From the NCBI RefSeq assembly GCF_029223485.1, contig NZ_JARHTP010000012.1, forward strand, positions 124,001 to 188,000: DNA of 64,000 bases, read 5' to 3'. This stretch comes from Streptomyces coacervatus. Lineage in GTDB: Bacteria > Actinomycetota > Actinomycetes > Streptomycetales > Streptomycetaceae. Of this stretch, positions 61,169-64,000 are shown in pieces. The translations under genes and the position numbers were made by a program. The number at the start of each line of letters is the position of its first letter. Within the stretch, counting starts at the first letter, position 1. A model generated the notes under the pieces. That model did not search any database. It was not told where the DNA came from and was given only the letters and a program-made list of their open reading frames with translations.

Positions 61169-63266
61169 GTGTCCAGCATGACCGTGCCACGCCTGCGCAC
61201 CCGCAAGCCCACCGGCGTCATCCCCTGGCCGATCGTCCTGATCGAAGGCGAGGAGAAGAGCGGGAAGGCCCAACCACTCACTTCTCTCATAGCGACGCCA
61301 ACCGGCTGGACACCGATGGGCGAACTCCAGCCCGGCAGCACGGTGCTGGGTTCGAATGGGCGACCCACCACGGTCACCGCTGTCCACGACCGCGGCGTTC
61401 TGCCCATCTACCGGCTGACCACCTCCGATGGAGCCTGCGTCGAGGTCTCGGGCGATCACCTATGGCAGATATGGACAACCCGGGATAAGCACCGCCAGAA
61501 GAACGGGCGAAAGGTCTCTCATCCCGGGCGAGTGCTCCGCACCGACGAGATCCGAGAACGGCTCACCCACGGCGAGATCATGCACCTGCCGATGGTCAAG
61601 CCGGTGCTCTACATACCCACGCCCGAAGGTCTGGTGGTAGAGCCGTATCTACTGGGTCTTCTCCTCGGGGACGGCGGGATGACACAGCAAAGCACGGTGA
61701 GCTTCACGAGCGGCGATGAAGAGTTGCATGCAGCCGTGAGGGCTGCGCTCCCTCCAGGCGACCAGCTCAAGATGCGCGACGACGGCGTCCATGCGCGCAT
61801 CACCGGCGGCTCCACACTCAAGCTCATTAAGGCCCTTGGTCTGCATGGCAAGCGCAGCGAAGACAAGTTGATCCCTCAGCAGTACCTGAGGGCGACTCCG
61901 GACGCGCGCCTGGCACTCCTGCGCGGTCTGATGGACACCGACGGCGGCATGGAAAGCGCAGCGTCAACCTACTCGACATCCTCGCCCCAGCTCGCCACAG
62001 ATGTGCGCGAGTTGGTGGAGTCCCTCGGCGGCACGGCTTCTACGACTACCAAAGCAACTTCGTGCCGCACGCCGGACGGACAGCGCCGCAACGGGCTGAC
62101 CTCGTACCGAATGCGGGTGCGGTTGCCTCAGGGGGTTTGCCCGTTCGCCTTGCAGCGGAAGGCCGATCAGTGGCAGCGAACCCGACCCACATTCATCACG
62201 GGTCCGGTTCGGACGATCACCGAGGTCAGTTTCGTCGGCAACAAGGAAGCACGCTGTATTGAGGTTTCCGCCAAGGATCATCTGTACGTCACGGAGCACT
62301 TCCTCGTCACCCACAACTCCCATCAGGCTGCCGCATTCACCGGCTCCGAGCAGACCGGCCAGGCGTACTGGCTGGAGCTCGGCGAAGACACGGCCGATGA
62401 GTACGCGAACGTGCCAAGTGCGGACTACCTGCTCATCGAGCACAACGGCAGCTACCGCGACATCCTCGGCCAGATTGAGGCCGTGCACGCCGAGGCCAGG
62501 CGCGCTGCCGCGGCGAAGGAGAAGCCGGTCGTCCTGGTGATCGACTCGGTGTCGATGCTGTGGCGGATGCTCGTGAACTGGACCAACGAGCGCGCCCACC
62601 GCACGCCGAAGAACGAGGCGAAGCTGCGCCAGGACCCGGATGCCGAGATCAGGCCCTCCATGAATCTGTGGAACGACGCATCCGAACGGTGGCAGCGGGT
62701 CATGTATCTCGTGCGCACCATGCCGGGCATTGTGATCCTGCTCGCCCGTGGCAAGGAAGTGGCTGCCGTGGACGGCAACGGCGATCCGATCCCGAAGACG
62801 AAGGACTGGCGGGTGGAGGGCCACAAGTCTCTCGCCTACGACGCGACGGTGTGGGTGCGGCTACAGCGCGACAGCGATCCGCAGATCATCCATCGAGAGG
62901 CTGGTGTTCGGCCTGATGGGCTGCTCGATCCACAACCAGCCCAAGGTCGCCCCGGAGCTGACCGGGGATCTGGCGCAGCAGTGGATGCCGAAGGTCCACA
63001 AGGCGGCCGAGCAGGGCGTTGACGGCCTGAAGAAGCTATGGCGGCAGGTCGAATCAGACGAGAACCTCAGCCGCAACGAGGTCCTCGTGGTCCGCGCTGC
63101 CATCGAGCGCACGGCCGCCGAGGTCAAGAACCCGAAGAAGTTCAGCGACCCCACAAGCGATGACGTGGCGCGGCTGCGGGCAGCTGCAGCTGAGCAGCAG
63201 GACCAGGCCGCCGAAGACCCGGGCGACTTCGAGGAGCTGCCGCCCGACGAGTTCACCGCCGCCTGA
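61169..63266 (+). pseudogene. Sak4/RecA-like phage ATPase with intein and C-terminal frameshift
   Basis: The GTG frame from 61169 encodes IVLIEGEEKSGK (Walker A), interrupted by an intein, then resumes with SHQAAAFTGSEQTGQAYWLE, KPVVLVIDSVSMLWRML (Walker B) and GIVILLARGKEVAAV. Near 62895 the frame is lost: the rest of the protein (RLVFGLMGCSIHNQPKVAPE...) continues in another frame to a stop at 63266. About 20 residues that should lie between are also missing, so the locus has a deletion plus frameshift. The protein would be a single-strand annealing or recombination ATPase working with the next gene's exonuclease. In this state it can make only a truncated, C-terminally altered product. Confidence 0.82.
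61268..62317 (+). other. Class 3-type intein with LAGLIDADG endonuclease
   Basis: A 350-residue intein inserted right after GEEKSGK in the Walker A motif; extein resumes with Ser. It begins AQPLTSLIATPTGWTPMGEL, so residue 1 is Ala rather than Cys or Ser. It has GDHLW (block B Trp), RCIEV (block F Cys) and VTHN (block G Thr, His, Asn), the W-C-T triplet of class 3 inteins. Two LAGLIDADG-like motifs (LLGLLLGDGG and LLRGLMDTDGG) show a homing endonuclease. Confidence 0.85.
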
Positions 63267-63331
63267 CCTTCGCACCCTGCCGGGGCCCGCTGTGACGGGT
63301 CGGGCCCCGGCGTGCCCTCTTGGAGACTGCT

Positions 63332-64000
63332 GTGACCGCCACCACCTTGAGTGCGCCTGCTTCCTTGTCGATCTGGGATGCCGCGAACTCCGCTGATGCC
63401 CGCCGACCCCGTTCTGTGCAGAGACAGTTGGGGGCGTCGGACACGATCTGCTCACGCCGCGCCGGATACATCCTGGCCGGCACGGAGCGCACGAACGCCG
63501 GGGACAAGCGCGCCGCGATCCTCGGCACGTACATCCACCAGGGGCTGCTCGAAGATGCCCGCCGCGAGTACGGGTGGCTCACAGAGCGGACCGTCGCGGA
63601 CGGGACCCTGCGCGGGCACATCGACGTCGTACAGCTCGACGCCGCCACGGCAGCGCGGCTGCCCAAGCGGCATCGTCCTGCCGAGCCTGCCGCGCACCTG
63701 ACGGTGGAGGACGTGAAGACGAAGTCGAGCCGCGTCTGGGACCGGGTCGTGAGGTTCGGGCCGACAGCAGCAGAGATGCGGCAAGTCCTCCTGTACGCCG
63801 ACCTGTTGCGCACGGTCGGGTTCGCGGATGTTCCTGGCCAGCGGTACCTGCACAGGCTCGGCCCGATCGACGTGCAGCGCATCCGGTTCCGCTTCGTATG
63901 CCGGGATACGGGCGAGGAGCACATCGAGGAGTTCGTCTTCGACGAGTGGCTGGCTGCTCAGGCTCGTTGGTGGGTGGACCGTGTCGTGGAGGCGGACTCT
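63332..64000 (+). CDS. PD-(D/E)XK exonuclease, 3' end beyond window
   Basis: The first 223 codons of a nuclease open to the window end, GTG after TTGGAGA. After a Ser/Ala-rich start and an CSRRAGYI segment it has GTYIHQGLLEDARREYGW, GHIDVVQLD (catalytic Asp) and VEDVKTKS (the D-x-K motif), the RecB/Cas4-like pattern. In phages this type provides the exonuclease for the annealing ATPase encoded just upstream, together making a recombination system. Confidence 0.85.
   Translation, partial: MTATTLSAPASLSIWDAANSADARRPRSVQRQLGASDTICSRRAGYILAGTERTNAGDKRAAILGTYIHQGLLEDARREYGWLTERTVADGTLRGHIDVVQLDAATAARLPKRHRPAEPAAHLTVEDVKTKSSRVWDRVVRFGPTAAEMRQVLLYADLLRTVGFADVPGQRYLHRLGPIDVQRIRFRFVCRDTGEEHIEEFVFDEWLAAQARWWVDRVVEADS

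Noticed and set aside
1..64000. CRISPR arrays, rRNA genes and replication origins
   Set aside because: None was seen on either strand.

Overview
The window is high-GC actinomycete DNA, almost certainly Streptomyces: GTG and TTG starts are common, many genes are joined by 4-nt ATGA/GTGA overlaps, and there is an Lsr2 homologue, a SARP regulator, a SigE-type ECF sigma factor and chromosomal fragments typical of the genus. It reads as a decaying prophage whose late and early modules have been split by large blocks of host-type cargo.

1-7.3 kb: a partial glycine-rich protein runs off the left edge. It is followed by a GT4 glycosyltransferase with a broken second copy of its C-terminal end, a stand-alone ClpX-type zinc finger with a truncated NUDIX remnant, and a tightly coupled three-gene operon (Trypco1-like protein, trypsin-like protease, TPR/SARP regulator). 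That operon is a candidate conflict or signalling system. 7.6-9.4 kb: five overlapping genes of a siphovirus head-tail connector module.

9.6-29.5 kb: non-phage cargo sits between the connector genes and the tail tube gene. It carries a second glycine-rich (secreted) protein and a DUF4956-VTC-PAP2 operon divergent from an OmpR/histidine kinase pair. It also carries a set of lipid-carrier and envelope genes (DedA, UppP, PAP2, a second DedA, a GT28 glycosyltransferase, a polysaccharide deacetylase) around a BlaI/M56 repressor-protease pair. Near-identical palindromes (core CTACTACAT..CGTAGA) lie in front of dedA-uppP, blaI-M56, the PAP2/dedA divergent pair and the glycosyltransferase-deacetylase pair, so this looks like one regulon for undecaprenyl-phosphate recycling and envelope modification. 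The right edge is a decayed second M56 gene, a 3' tRNA-Met scar and an orphan operator.

29.6-46.8 kb: the phage resumes with tail tube, tail assembly chaperones with a -1 slippery site, tape measure, distal tail and baseplate proteins, a large tail fibre-like protein, a GH6 cellulase in the tail operon, a lysis module with an amber-truncated amidase, and Lsr2. 47-59.6 kb: a second accessory block holds a 2,071-residue Rhs/YD-repeat protein with a C-terminal toxin-like region and an overlapping small membrane gene (candidate immunity). It also holds transposase relics, a 2.0-kb IS5-type element whose inverted repeats enclose both the transposase and a TlrB/RlmA-like 23S rRNA methyltransferase, a secreted-protein gene that the element interrupts, and an ECF sigma factor. 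60-64 kb: phage early genes include a Sak4/RecA-like ATPase with a class-3-type intein in its P-loop and a downstream frameshift, then a PD-(D/E)XK exonuclease that runs off the right edge.

Amber codons, frameshifts and IS relics inside phage genes suggest the prophage is defective. The cargo operons are mostly intact.
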